From the NCBI GenBank assembly GCA_024349245.1, contig JALDNG010000025.1, positions 310,001-374,000 of the forward strand: a DNA stretch of 64,000 nt, read 5' to 3'. The stretch is from Neodontobutis hainanensis (lineage: Eukaryota > Chordata > Actinopteri > Gobiiformes > Odontobutidae). The notes beneath the pieces are model-generated. The model saw nothing but the letters and a program-made list of their open reading frames with translations, did not search any database and had not been told where the DNA came from. The position numbers were made by a program, and so were the translations under genes. Shown here in pieces: positions 11,501 through 22,665 of this stretch. Numbering within the stretch: the stretch's first letter is position 1; every line of letters starts with the position of its first letter.

Positions 11501-14500
11501 AATCTCAGTAGCATATTAAATAGAATATAATTAAAATTCTGTCTCTTTTATGACTGGCATTGGCCTAAACCTTTATCTACTGTATGTCATCACTGATGGG
11601 CTACTTCCAGCCTGCACTATACTCTGAAAGAGATCTTTAATAAATCTCAATAAACACTGTCTGGATTTGGCTGCTCCTCGGTTAAAAAACAGAGGCTCAC
11701 CTCTGGCAAGTCCTCAAGCCTGCAAACCCCCTTCCCTCAACTCACGTGATGTAACTCTGCTGTGTCTACACTCTAAAGTGCTGAGAATGTGCAACGAGGC
11801 CATGAGGGAGTGTGTTTAAGACGACACCTGTAGTGAAACAATGGTTGTTCCTGTCAGAATAAAAAATGCCTCATTTAATGCAATAATTCTCTCAGATTCT
11901 CCTATGAGCTGTAGCTGCTGCGGGGCACACACCGGGAAGAGCCATATGAGCATGTTCACACTGCACCACTGACCTCTGAGGTGCACTGGTATGGGCTGAG
12001 TAATAGCTCTACACAGAGAAGGGCGTTTTGGTGAAAGGATGACCCGGCAAGGATGCATAATGTGATGTGACTTTTAAGTGTGGCAAAGATGATAATGGAA
12101 TATGAGCATGGAAGCAGTGGAGTGTAGGATCATTGGACAAGGACTGTTCTGCAGAAGAGAGAGCCAGGTTTCCACTGACTGCTTTGCACTATACAGTCTC
12201 CATTTACACAACATGACGATTGGGTCTAAGAGGACAATTACATGACTATGAATTTTGCACAGAACCAAAAGATTTGGTTGTGGTCTGGCTGTGCTGTGAC
12301 GTTCTCAATTCACGGAAAAAACACTTTTAAATGTGGCTGAGAAGATGTTTTTGTTGTGGCATCTGCTTTGTGTAAACCATGAAGACACCATCCTCAGTTA
12401 AAATGAAGACGTCATGTATAGTTATAGGCTAAACAGAGTTTAAGTGCCTCAAAAACTTGTGTTGAGATAATTTATTGTTATTACAAATTTGTCTAAAAAG
12501 GTTAATTTATTCTCAACGGTAAATATGCATTCAGTACTTTAGTAAATTTACTTACGGATTTAAAACCAACGAAGCAGTACCTGCGGTGGTGGGTAGGGGG
12601 CAGTGATAAGCTCTTCTGAAAACATCGGGATTAAAAAAGGTTTAGTTTTGAAAGCACAACGGAGCTTTTAGTACATCTTCTGTTTAACAGCTGTAGCAGC
12701 AAGGTCCACAGCGCCCTTACTGGCCTGGCAGACTACTACTGTGAAAACAACTGTTCAGTGTAGTCGCCTGTTATTTAATGAATTAAGCCACTTTACTTTA
12801 AGCGTATAGCTATCTATACTATATATGGTCTTGGTATTTAACAGGATTCAACCTTTGTTAAAAAAGAGAAAAGACGTTAACATTAGGCCTGACTTGTTTG
12901 TTGCATTAACTGTTAGAAAACTCAAGTAAGAGTTTATGCATTTTTCTCAAGGTATTGTCTGGATTGTTTATCAGTAATTATTTTTATTGTTCTTCTTTAT
13001 GTTATTTTCCTAAAATAGATCATTTAGATTTATATCATGCTGCACCAAAAAGCGAATTATGCTGACTTTGACGTTGTGCGTCCTTTAATAAATGATTTCA
13101 ATTCAAATTTAGTCAGCAATTATTGATCGATGCATATCAATAGTAACACTTTATATGACAAAAGCACAGAGAAAAATGTATTCCTAAGATGACACAAGAG
13201 CTTTCCAATACTCTTTTATGTGAGCGACCTAAACACCTGACAAACAAGTTTAGCCTGAGACCTAGTCACCCAAAATATGCGTCTAAAAAGTTTTTTTCAT
13301 TTGTTGTTATGAAGCATACTAAGTTGCTTCGGCCAACCTTAGTCAGAGTAAGCTGTAAACACATAGAAAAAGTTTACCAATGCAATAAAAGATTGCATTG
13401 TATTGCATTGGTGAATTTGGAAAACTCACTCAGATGAAAAAAAGCTGACTTCACCGCAGCTCCCATCAAAACAGCTGAGTTCAGTCTGAGTCATATTTCT
13501 GCTTATTAATGTCTAACTAATCACCTGACTGGAGGTATTAGCGGTGCAGGTTTGCAGGTATAGGCTCTGCTCCTGGGTCACTCTTCTGTCATTATGGCAA
13601 TAATCCAGTTTGCTCTGTTCCCTTCTCCATCTCTGGACCCATTAATGCAATCCCCTTCGTTTTGTATGCAGCTTTATTTGTTGCCCGAGATTCCTGTAAT
13701 GTTCAGACCAGACATTTACAATCTATTTTATTTTTCTCTTGGAAAGACAGAAGACATAAAGGTTGTCCTTACCACACTTGTAAAGGGGGAGGTCAAATTG
13801 TAAAAAAAAAAAGTGGATCATTGACAATGAGGCTGCCACATCATTTTTCAGACAATGACAAGCCTATGACATCATTTACACAGCCGTAACAGTTATCCGA
13901 CTAAATGGTCATGACAACACAGATTGGCCATTAACAGGGAAAGCGTGAACTTTTATTGTGATGCTGCTGTGCTTGTGCTTGGCTCGAAGCCAGAACACCA
14001 CCAGCTCCTTGTTTTTGTGCCTCACTTTGCTGCTAGCCATTCGAAAAAAAATAAAAAAAAATAAAATAAAAAACTGGGCTACTTTTACACATAGTCCTGA
14101 ACAGTCCAAAACTTAGCTCAGAGGAGGTAGACGTGGTGGTGGTGGCAGTTGCAGCACTGCCATCTGCTGGGAATAAGCGGGAGTGGACGTTGAAAGTTAA
14201 ACTCATCATTGCTGACGTGTTGGAGAGATCCGTGTCAAGGCCAAGACCTGTTCTGTCAATCAGCAGCGCACTTTGTTCTCCAGATCAAGTGCCAGTATCA
14301 TTTGAATACCACAAGACTCTTTGACTCTTTTATTAAGCATCAAAAGCAGCACTGACTCGAAAGTATCACGTGCCTGTCATCGTCTCTGTGTTCAAACAAG
14401 GATGGGATGTGAGAGAGTGATCCCACATGTTCTCTTCAAACCGGTCAATGGAAGGGTTTTTCTTTGTATTTAGTTTTTGCTGTAATCATTAGCACATGCA

Positions 14501-15840
14501 ATGATGTTTACAGCACAAACAATTATGTGATATGTGCTCTGTTTGTGCAATCTATCCATTATTAAGAATTTTATCAATAAACCAGTGGCAGACTCAAGGA
14601 GTCAACAGGACTGTTCCACCAACTACAGCATTACATTTGACCCTATTATGTTCATTCTTATGTAAAAGATGTGATTCAAGGCTACTTTTTCTTAGTTCAT
14701 TTAAAGCCCACAGTAGTTTTTTAACACACCCTCACTTTGAGGAAACAGACAGATGCAACAACATAAGCTTTCACTTTTATATGGTACAGGGCAAGTAAAA
14801 AGACAATATATCTGAAAACAGAATATTTTTTACCAGGCAAGGTTGCATTTGAGTGCTGTGATACAGATGTTAGGAGCTGAAGACTGTAGAAGCACAATTA
14901 CAAAACACTGAACTATCCCTTTAAGAGCGGATGAAAGCCATCAGTTTATATGTTAAAGTGTTGCATGTTTTGTGAACCTAGGTCCAGATTAAATCATTTT
15001 TTAACTAATATTTCAGAGAAATATTGCTATGGCTCCACTGCTGCTGTGACTGTGAGGGATCTGCCCACTGCCAGTAACAGATCTGCAACAGGCTGCAGGA
15101 TAAAAAATTGTCTGGTTTGTTTATAGGACAATATACATATGTGTGATGCTTATAGTATAATTACAATGACAAAAAAGTTGTACGAACAAGCTAAAGGCTA
15201 ACGTGTTACAAGGCAGTGCATCTACAGGTAAGTCAAAACAGTATAACTGCAACCAGTGCAATAGAAGCACTAGCATCGTTTCCCCCTCCTTGATGCTAAC
15301 AAATATCTATTTATTTGATTGTCTATCACAATCAAATAAAGGCAAAAAGGCCCCACTTTTTTTTTAAGAAGTAAAACCTTGTTGGTGCAACCCAGCCTGA
15401 GACAGTACAACTCTTGAGCAGGCGATCTGCACATAGTTTTGAAGCAAGAAGCTATTTTGTCCCCCATCCAGGGGATAGTCTTTTTCTTATCCGTTTTAAT
15501 ATAGGATGACCTGAATGTCTGATATCTCCACATATACAGTACGTGAGACACTTTTATTAATATTTTGTGCACTTTGGCATTCTTTTCCCAACACTAGCCA
15601 GGTGTGGTTCTCGCCTAGATAATTACAGTTTCCACAGAGATCACTTCTTTCAACAAAAAGTAATGTACCACAAAAGATAGTTTAAGGGAAAAGATTTTAA
15701 AATAAATGTTTTTAATGCACATATCAAGCCAAAAATGGATTTTGCTCGCATCTTAAGGCTAACCGTTGTCTTAATTAATGTCTTAATTTCTGTAAATATT
15801 ACATGGACCGTGGACATTGTGGACTTCTTTCCATTGTTAC
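11500..15840. other. gene-free, unique sequence
   Basis: No gene, structured RNA or recognised transposon. The part from 11,690 to 12,060 is more GC-rich and repeat-free and may be functional non-coding DNA. The A/T tract near 14,043-14,072 is simple repeat. Open frames are short, and their codon content looks random. Confidence 0.4.
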
Positions 15841-16420
15841 TAAATCACAGAAAGCCATGTACACAGTGGTACAAAAGCCCTGTGGCAGAGGGGAGATGTT
15901 GCTCCCAGCTGAATATGCAACACTCTTCGGGCATTGTTAAAAAGCACTGAACCACGAACTGCCTTCCCCAACACCATCTCCGCTGCCACGGGGAGGAACA
16001 GCAAAGGGGGTAGAGTGGGCGGGACGCAGCCTTTGGACCCTCATTTACTCTGTCAGGCCTCCTGGCAGGGGATGGTGTTGAGGATGTATTGATCACAACC
16101 CAGTGGAGCAGTAATCCTGTAGACTTGATGGATCCAGACTGTTGCCTAGGCCTCACTGCACCGGCCAATCCCTCCTCCCTCCTACCCCCCCTCCCGGTCC
16201 TTCCCAAAGCATTGATATGCATGACTGTTAGGGGCCCTGTATGGGGAAGGGGGCGGTGAGGGGGGTTACTACTGGAAGGAGCAGGGGCAGTAAGTGGTGT
16301 GTTTGCTTTGTAACAGGAAACAGTGGGTGAGCTGGAGACAACAGAGAGTCCCGAGGTGTCCGCCGGCTGCCCACTGTCTCACCTCGTCACTCTGGGGGCT
16401 TTTGTCTGAAGGAAAAGTGA
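15840..16420. other. GC-rich block, candidate regulatory DNA
   Basis: This stretch is clearly richer in G and C than the flanking sequence. It contains gggaagggggcggtgagggg (an Sp/KLF-type GC box near 16,242) and several CpGs. No transposon family is recognised. The open frame on the minus strand (15,845-16,222) has no recognisable domain and skewed composition, so I do not call it a gene. A promoter, enhancer or conserved non-coding element is possible, unproven. Confidence 0.3.
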
Positions 16421-16699
16421 TGAGTCTGCACTTTCATAATTAACAGCTGGAGCTAAAGATGAGTAGCACTAATGAAACCACTGTAGAAATTGGTCCATAT
16501 ATTTGAAAAGAAGTTAGTTTCATTTTTCTCTTGGACGTGCACTAAGCAAATATTGTGAAAAGTGCTGTCAATCATAAAGAAATAAAAAGCTTGTTTAAAG
16601 TATTTTTAGGGTGTGTTTCAATATACAGTGCATACAATAAAAATGCAGTTGTATAGAAAAAATTATTAAATAGACAACCTAAAGAAATATCAATCAAAC

Positions 16700-16760
16700 C
16701 TCTGTTGGTGTTAACGGCACCATTTGTTGAACAATGTTGCAAATGGTGCACCCAACAGAA
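16700..16760. repeat. imperfect hairpin
   Basis: Perfect 10-bp arms (gcaccatttg at 16,717-16,726 and caaatggtgc at 16,740-16,749) enclose a 13-nt loop. After a bulge, outer arms ctgttgg and cccaacag extend the fold. It abuts the LTR-like piece that follows and might be part of a transposon terminus. It is not supported as a microRNA. Confidence 0.5.
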
Positions 16761-16784
16761 CAGCAAAATTAAATGAAATTATAC

Positions 16785-17137
16785 ACAATTGGTGGTGCAA
16801 ACCCAGGCCAGCTGTACCCAGTCCCTAATCAACGGAGTAAAAAGAGCAATGTGTCCAGCTCGATGCCAGATCGTAAAACTAGCTCCTGTTAGTGACACGT
16901 CTAGCGGTGAACTGTTCTTGTTTAACTTTGTGGATACTTACCTATTGTTTCTTGTTACGCTTCAGGTCCGTCGAGTCCAGCCGCCAGTCCCGCTCCAGTC
17001 CTGCCTCCGTCTCCTCCTGGTATTTCCTCTTCGTCCACGAAGAACATCCTGAATCTAAGTTAACCCTGTTTAAATAAATGTGCCTTGATATACTCATCCT
17101 TGTGTCTGTGTTTGGGTTCTTCGCCTGATCATTACAA
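16785..17137 (+). mobile_element. LTR-like or retroelement 3'-end module
   Basis: The sequence runs through cccaggccagctgtacccag, a C/T-rich section with several tccag and cctcc motifs, then tgtttaaataaatgtgcctt (polyadenylation-type AATAAA). It finishes with gtctgtgtttgggttcttcg and cctgatcattaca. This order (AATAAA, then a TTTGGGT phrase, then a terminal TACA/GACA) is familiar from fish gypsy-like LTRs. No second copy in tandem and no gag or pol is nearby, so a solo LTR or 3' fragment is likely. The minus-strand piece at 22.5 kb has the same layout. Confidence 0.4.
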
Positions 17138-17160
17138 GATGTCTGCTGCAGACATCCTGT

Positions 17161-17220
17161 TTCCTGTTCATAACCACTGCTCCTTAATCTTTGTGAGCTA
17201 CGTCATGAGGTCAACAGTAA
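17161..17220 (+). repeat. short dispersed repeat, copy 1
   Basis: About 60 bp (ttcctgttcataaccactgc, then tccttaatctttgtgagcta, then cgtcatgaggtcaac) recurs with few differences at 19,217-19,275. No class is recognised. Confidence 0.55.
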
Positions 17221-17986
17221 GGCGTAATGAGGTTCCTTGACTGATTAAGGAAAGGTGATTCAGTAATGTTTCTGCAATCCAACTCCACTAACCTCTCAGC
17301 CAAAACACGAGGGAAAGTTACGTTGACGCACAGCTTAGTAAAAACTGGACATCCAGAAAATGGACTACAAGTGCACATAATCCTTAACTGACCGACCATA
17401 ACTTTTCCAATAGCTGTAAAGAGCTTTGCTATTACACAAAAACACTGGCCTGAAAAACTTTTAAATAAAAAAAGCTCATTTTAGTTAACCAACTAAAAAG
17501 CCTTCTCAAGATTTGATTCTTGTCTTTAAACACTTTGACCAAGCGTAAAGTATCAATGTTCACTAAAAACTGCTGCTGTCATCTGGTCTGATCCATATTT
17601 GCAGTGAAACAGGGGAAATGCTTTTGTTGGGCAAAAATGTTTTTTGTTTTTGCCCAACAGTTAGTTTTTTAGAATGTAGACAAAGCTAAAGGTTTTCTTA
17701 AGTTATATCCAACAACCTTTTGTTGTTTAAATGAGCAGAAACAGGAAATTAGGACCCCTCAGCTACTCCCTCAACACTACTTAAGCCCTCACTACACTTG
17801 AGCCACTAATGGATTCTAGTTCCACTAAAGAGATAAGAACTGCTGGTGGAACTACTGGTACAGACAAAAAGCCTGGTGTCACCAGTTATTGACAGTTCAT
17901 AGTTACAGATGTATCCTGGAAAAGACAGTCACACAGGACAGGATAACGGAATGATTGCAGTGACAATATGGCTCCTCTCAATAGGA
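17221..17986. other. gene-free stretch
   Basis: Nothing coding is recognised. A perfect 13-bp inverted repeat with a 9-nt loop lies at 17,625-17,659 (tgttgggcaaaaa / tttttgcccaaca). Confidence 0.5.
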
Positions 17987-18165
17987 TCTGGGTTTGGTCT
18001 GGGTCCAGTCCTGGTCGTGTGTGGTCCATGTCTGGTCCTGGTCTGGGACCGGTCCATGTTTGGTCGTGGTCTGGTTCTGGTCCTTGTCTGGGTCTGGTCT
18101 GGTCTAGTCCTTGTCTGATTCTGATCTAGGTCCGGGACTTGTCCTGGTCTGGGTCCGGGCCTGGC
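17987..18165 (+). repeat. minisatellite, about 11-bp period (GGTCTGG-like)
   Basis: Degenerate tandem units such as tctggtcctgg, tctgggaccgg, tccatgtttgg and tcgtggtctgg repeat with a period near 11 bp. The right flank reads ggccaaatatt. The reverse complement of the same unit and flank occurs at 54,335-54,411. The Arg/Pro/Thr-rich minus-strand frame and the Leu/Val/Gly plus frame here are translations of the repeat, not genes. Confidence 0.85.
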
Positions 18166-19216
18166 CAAATATTTTTTTTTTATAGTTATATAGGTGTGTT
18201 GATTTGTGCAATGCAGTTGTGGTTTTATACAAATTAGCCTATAGTAAGTTCTAAAAAGCCTGGCATAAGATGCTGTGGCTTTTATAAACTGGGGTTTATG
18301 CAAATATTATCACTAATTATTGACAAACTCAATTAATACTTCACAAAGACATTAGTCCCTATCAAACATATTCGGAAAAGCTCAGGTGGTGCGACGGATT
18401 GTTGGATGTCAGTAAGATCTATTCCTTCCTTTTGTTCTTTAGGTAAGCGACGAGCAGAGGTTACGTGTAGAATATGAGGAAGGCATTTAAACACATTTCA
18501 TATCTCCTTTCCTTCTTGAAAAGTGAATGCAGACAGTTTATTAAACATGAATAATGTCCGTATCAGTTTTTAGGAATTAGGAAGATTTTAAACCAAAATG
18601 TAAGTATATGGACTGAGAATATATTTTTAAATACTTTACTTTCTTCTGACTTCCTCAGCTCTGAACCTACATAGAGGTTTGACTAATAATTCCTTAAGTT
18701 TATTGATTCTAATACCGTGATAAAAAGTGATTTGAGGCTTACAGGGAATATTAGAATCTGCTTTTAATCTGGTGCAGTGTCATGTTTCCTGTCTTACTTT
18801 AGCGATAGTGCACTAACATGTAGCACTAATCAGGGAGTGCTGCTGAAATCCCATTAGTTTTGGCAGTTCTTTAGTCACACACCAACAACATATTCATCAT
18901 TTGACCCAGTGGCTGTGGGAGATTAAAACTCAGAGGATGAAGAGAGTTAGGATTCATGGCCTGTGGAGTATGAATATTTGTAACTTATTGTAAACCACTC
19001 ACTGGAGCTTGACAGCCTGGTGCCAAAGTAAAGACAGTTTTTTTTATTCTGCATATGTGGGCACTGCCCCTGAATTTTGATTGGTAGTATGTATATCTAA
19101 TTATATTCAGATGCAATTTAATCTATGTCCGTTTGTTCCTCCTCCTGGAAATGAAACTAAAATAGACAGGGACAACACTAAGGCTGAAACCGGATAAAGC
19201 AAATTGGTAGCTCCTG
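18166..19216. other. gene-free stretch
   Basis: AT-rich unique sequence. No gene, repeat family or RNA is recognised. Confidence 0.5.
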
Positions 19217-19275
19217 ATTCCTGTTCCTAAACACTGTTCCTTAACCTTTGTGAGCTACGTCATGAGGTCAACGTT
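19217..19275 (+). repeat. short dispersed repeat, copy 2
   Basis: Second copy of the sequence at 17,161-17,220, with the same strand and order. It ends in ctttgtgagctacgtcatga followed by ggtcaac. The copies are about 2 kb apart, so a segmental duplication or two insertions of one family are both possible. Confidence 0.55.
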
Positions 19276-19492
19276 AATCTGACTCACAATAGTAAAATGT
19301 AATTGTGTTTTTAATAAAGAGCTCTGTAAAACACTAAAGACATCATTAAATGTTTTGGAACAGTAATTCTCAAACTTTTTTTACCATTTACCATCTCACA
19401 ATATGTTTGTTTCTTCAAGTACCTCTTACATACATGTCTTTAAGAGGATTAAAGCGATTTTAGTTTAAAGGTCCCCATGGGGCATAGGGCAT

Positions 19493-19702
19493 GGGCGGCA
19501 GTGGCTCAGTGGTTGAGCGGCCGTCCTTCAACTGGAAGGTAGTAGGTTTGATTCCCGCTCTCCCCACAGTTCATACTGTCATTGTGTCCTTGGGCAAGAC
19601 ACTTAACCCACCTTGCCTCCAGTGTCTGTAGCACTGGTGTATGAATGTGTGTGACTGTAGATGTGTGTTTGGTGTAAAAAAAAAAAAAAAAAAAAAAAAA
19701 AT
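19493..19702 (+). repeat. tRNA-headed SINE with poly-A end
   Basis: Pol III promoter boxes are clear: A box gtggctcagtggttgag and B box ggtttgattcc. The body contains ttgtgtccttgggcaagaca and ttaacccaccttgcctccag. These body phrases recur at 23.41 kb and 33.60 kb, so this family has three copies in the window. This copy ends in a run of about 25 A instead of the gtcgctttggataaaa tail of the other two. Its poly-A abuts the next SINE. Confidence 0.8.
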
Positions 19703-20104
19703 AGGGTGCACGTGGCAGAGTGGTTAGCACTTCTGCCTTACAGCAAGAAGGTCGTGAGTTCAAAACCTGGCCGACTCAAATATTCTCAGCTGACTACGGT
19801 CTTTCTGTGAGGAGTCTGCATGTCCTCCACGTGTTACTGTGGGTTCTCTCCGGGTACTCTGGCTTCCTCCCACCGTCCAAAGACATGCATGTGTAGGTTA
19901 ATTGGCAACTCTAAAGTGTCCCTAGTGAATGAATGTGAGAGGGAATGGTTGTCTGTCAATGTTTGTCTCTATATGTTAGCCCTGCGACTAACTGGCCACT
20001 GTCCAGGGTATACCCTGCCTCAGGCCCAAAGCTGCTGGGATAGGCTCCAGCCACCCACGACCCCTAACGGGACAAAGCGGTAGAAAATGAATGAATGAAT
20101 GAAT
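19703..20104 (+). repeat. second SINE family, full-length copy
   Basis: The tRNA-like head (tggcagagtggttagcac, B box gttcaaaacctgg) is followed by the long body common in fish genomes: gtctgcatgtcctccacgtg, tctctccgggtactctggct, gacatgcatgtgtaggttaa and gggataggctccagcc. The 3' end is cggtagaaaatgaatgaatg with GAAT tandem repeats, the usual LINE-type slippage tail. It inserted directly at the poly-A of the preceding SINE. Partial relatives occur at 24.85, 38.31, 57.94 and 63.50 kb. Confidence 0.85.
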
Positions 20105-20344
20105 AGTTTAAAGGTTTTGACCTGATATGGTTTAACCTGTTATTGTTTGACCATATCAAGTTAGTCAAGTGGTTTTACCTAGAATTAGGTTGTGTTTTAA
20201 ATACATTTTAGTTGGACTTTTTGGTTCCCAATGTTTTGAGGAGGCTGCCTCAAGTAGTTGTTGTACGAAATAAAATGGATTATGATGAAAATGGGCTCTC
20301 TCTTTTGGAGGATAATTAAGCTGAACTTTAAATGTTTAATTTCA

Positions 20345-21208
20345 GTATGAAAAACAAAACCTCTCACTGAGTGCTACTCAAGAAAACCAAAATACCACCA
20401 ATCCTTTTTAAATCATAATGACAACAGAAACTACCCAAATGACCTTGATAGTTTCCATAGCACAGTTCTTAATACCGTTTATTGCCACCACTCATATCAA
20501 TGACAGTGGAAAGTCTTTTATGGTAGTTATAGATGAGGCTCTTTATTTTATCAGATGGAAAAGCTGCCCCTTTTTTTTTTTTTTTTTTTTGCATAAAAGC
20601 CTCCAGTTCCTGTAAATTATTGGGCTGTTTTGCATGAACTGCACGTTTGAGATCTCCCCAGAGTGTCTCAATGATATTGAGGTCAGGAGACTGAGATGTC
20701 CAGTCCAGAACCTTCACTTTTTGCTGCTGTAGCCAATGACAGGTCGACTTGGCCTTGTGCTTTGGATTGTTGTCATGTTGGAACGTCAAAGTACGTTCTA
20801 TTCGCAGCATCCGGGCAAATTGTCCTTCAAAATATTCTGATAACATGCTGCATTCATCTTGCTATCAACTGAACAAGTTTCCTGTGTCTTTGTATCTCAC
20901 ACATCCCCAAAACATCAGAGATCCACCTCCATGTTTCACAGGAGGAAAAGTGTACCTTTCATCTAGGCCTTGTTGACTTCTCTCCAAATGTAACATTTAT
21001 GGTTGTGGCCAAAAAGTTAAATTTTGGTCTCATCACTCCAAATGACTTTGTCCCAGAAGTTTTTTGTCTCTGTGCTGTTTGGCGTATTGTAAGCAGGGTG
21101 CTTTGTGGCATTTGACTGTGCAGCCAATTTTTCTTCAAGTGCATCCTTATTAAGCATCTTACGTTATTTGTGAGTTTTTCATTGCATTCTGAATAATATT
21201 CCTGGAAG
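20345..21208 (-). pseudogene. Tc1-like transposase pseudogene
   Basis: On the minus strand this gives the central and C-terminal Tc1 transposase, in order: a piece equivalent to VIWSDETK near 21,030, YTFPPVKHGGGSLMFW-like sequence near 20,920-20,960, then TFQHDNNPKHKAKSTCHWLQ, DWTSQSPDLNIIETLWGDLK and a C-terminal IKSLIYNYHKRLS. The D and E of the DD(34)E catalytic set are recognisable around the HDNNPKH and SPDLNIIE motifs. The N-terminal DNA-binding part is absent. Frames break near 20,850 and a 20-nt T run (20,571-20,590) disrupts the gene. Part of the 3' inverted repeat (aaatcataatgacaacagaa) remains at 20,410. Confidence 0.88.
20571..20590. repeat. poly-T expansion inside transposase
   Basis: Twenty T (plus strand) within the Tc1-like pseudogene, encoding a lysine run on the minus strand between QELEAFMQ and the following GAAF. 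In related elements this place encodes a short lysine-containing stretch, so slippage on a few adenines probably created it. Confidence 0.85.
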
Positions 21209-22490
21209 TACATAAAAGAATGAATTAATAACTAACTAGTATAAAATAAGTTAGGACATTTTACAAAAACAGTTAACTGGATCTGGTTCTAGTAGCATTC
21301 CTGAAGCTGAAGACTTCTGTGAGTCCACACCCAGTCCTTCTCACGCAGGCTCTGGCGCACATCCATCTGATCCCAGCAAGACACTAAACACTGCGTCGGC
21401 AACACAAAAAGCAGCGCAGACTTTTTGAACAATAAAGGAAGAAGCAAGCCCTGTTTTACTCATATACACCGCTATTGCTCTTCATTTATTTCCTTAAAAC
21501 ACAAACGTGACAAGTCCCTTGTGAACAGTGTGTTTCTAAAAAATATATGATTGGCTCCAGCCCCTCTAATAACGTCTAATGAGAATTATCAGTAGAGGGT
21601 TTAATTTTACTTAAAAAAAAAATATGTTTACTTTTGTCAAAACAGACCATGTATTTGGTCTAGTTCCTCCAGTGGAAGGACAATTGCTTGACAGTGTTTA
21701 TATAAGGAAGCACGTATGTATAGATAGTACTGTTCATGTTTCAGAGATAATCCAGGAATTCATTCTGACCTTAGTCTTCTATACAGTCAGCTTTCCTTGT
21801 GGCAGTTATTTGAGGCGCTACAGCGAGGCTTACACTCCCTGTAAGTCCGCAGGCTGCTTCTCAGGTTTTTGTTTAAGACCTGATAATATTGACAGCTGCC
21901 TGTGTTCCTAAATCTAAATCTCCCAAATCTGTCTTCCTTTCCTCTGCTTCTTTCTACCTGTATTTGTTTGTCTGTACGGTTTCCTCTGGGCACTTCCCTC
22001 TTTGGCTCAATCCAAAGGGGGGGGCAAACTCACAGCAGCACTAGTCCATAAAGTACTGCCCCATACCACTGCAGACAAACTGTATATGCTTAAAATAAAA
22101 CTGCTTTTGTGGATCTGATAAGACTCTTTAAGACCAACATAAATACAGTTTACCAGTACAGTTATACAGGCTGCCATGTTTTTAGCTCATGCTTTTAAGT
22201 ACTTTTTGAAGATCACTTATTTTGATTAATTGCAAGTCAGTATGGACAATAAACCATCACCTTAAAACCAGTGGCAAACCATTACAAGTATCCAGTCATT
22301 CCCCAAATATTTTCAAATTTCAATTACAATTTTGTATTTTAAAAACATTTACCACTTTGTAGTGCCATGTGTCATTTATATCACTTCTGCAAATGTGTGT
22401 TTGTATAAGCTCTATTACTCAGTACGTTCACCTGCAGACCTTAGACCAACTGTGCTCACACCTCAAATTAGCCCTCTTACGAGAGAGTGT
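21209..22490. other. gene-free stretch
   Basis: No gene is recognised. The plus-strand frame at 21,624-21,911 has no family motif. A short part at 21,380-21,510 has some LTR-like character (ttgaacaataaagg, later aaacgtgacaag) but is too vague to call. Confidence 0.4.
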
Positions 22491-22492
22491 AC

Positions 22493-22665
22493 CTGTCGCA
22501 CGAGAACCACGAGAAAGGGACCCAAATGCAGACACAGCCGACACAGTTCAAAAAGGTTTATTGGAAGCAGGTAAGAAAATAACCAAAGCAGCAGTACCGA
22601 GACCGAGGCCATTCTTTGAGGAATACCAAGAGCCAGAGCAGGAGCAGACTGGAGTAGACATAGGC
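22493..22665 (-). mobile_element. LTR-like or retroelement 3'-end module (minus)
   Basis: On the minus strand: a purine/pyrimidine-biased section, then ccaataaacctttttgaact (AATAAA), then ctgtgtctgcatttgggtcc and a terminal gtgcgacaggt. This repeats the AATAAA then TTTGGGT then GACA layout of the 16.8-kb piece and of fish gypsy-type LTRs as I know them. Only a few hundred bases are present, with no coding internal region. Confidence 0.45.

Noticed and set aside
16701..16757. Hairpin as a microRNA precursor
   Set aside because: The paired arms are too short (10 bp plus a bulged extension) for a typical precursor, and it adjoins transposon-like sequence.
17929..18303. Arg/Pro/Thr-rich minus-strand frame
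   Set aside because: It follows the 11-bp minisatellite and has no features outside it.
21372..21515. Possible third LTR-like piece
   Set aside because: Only a loose AATAAA-like signal and a gtgacaa ending; no consistent order of motifs.
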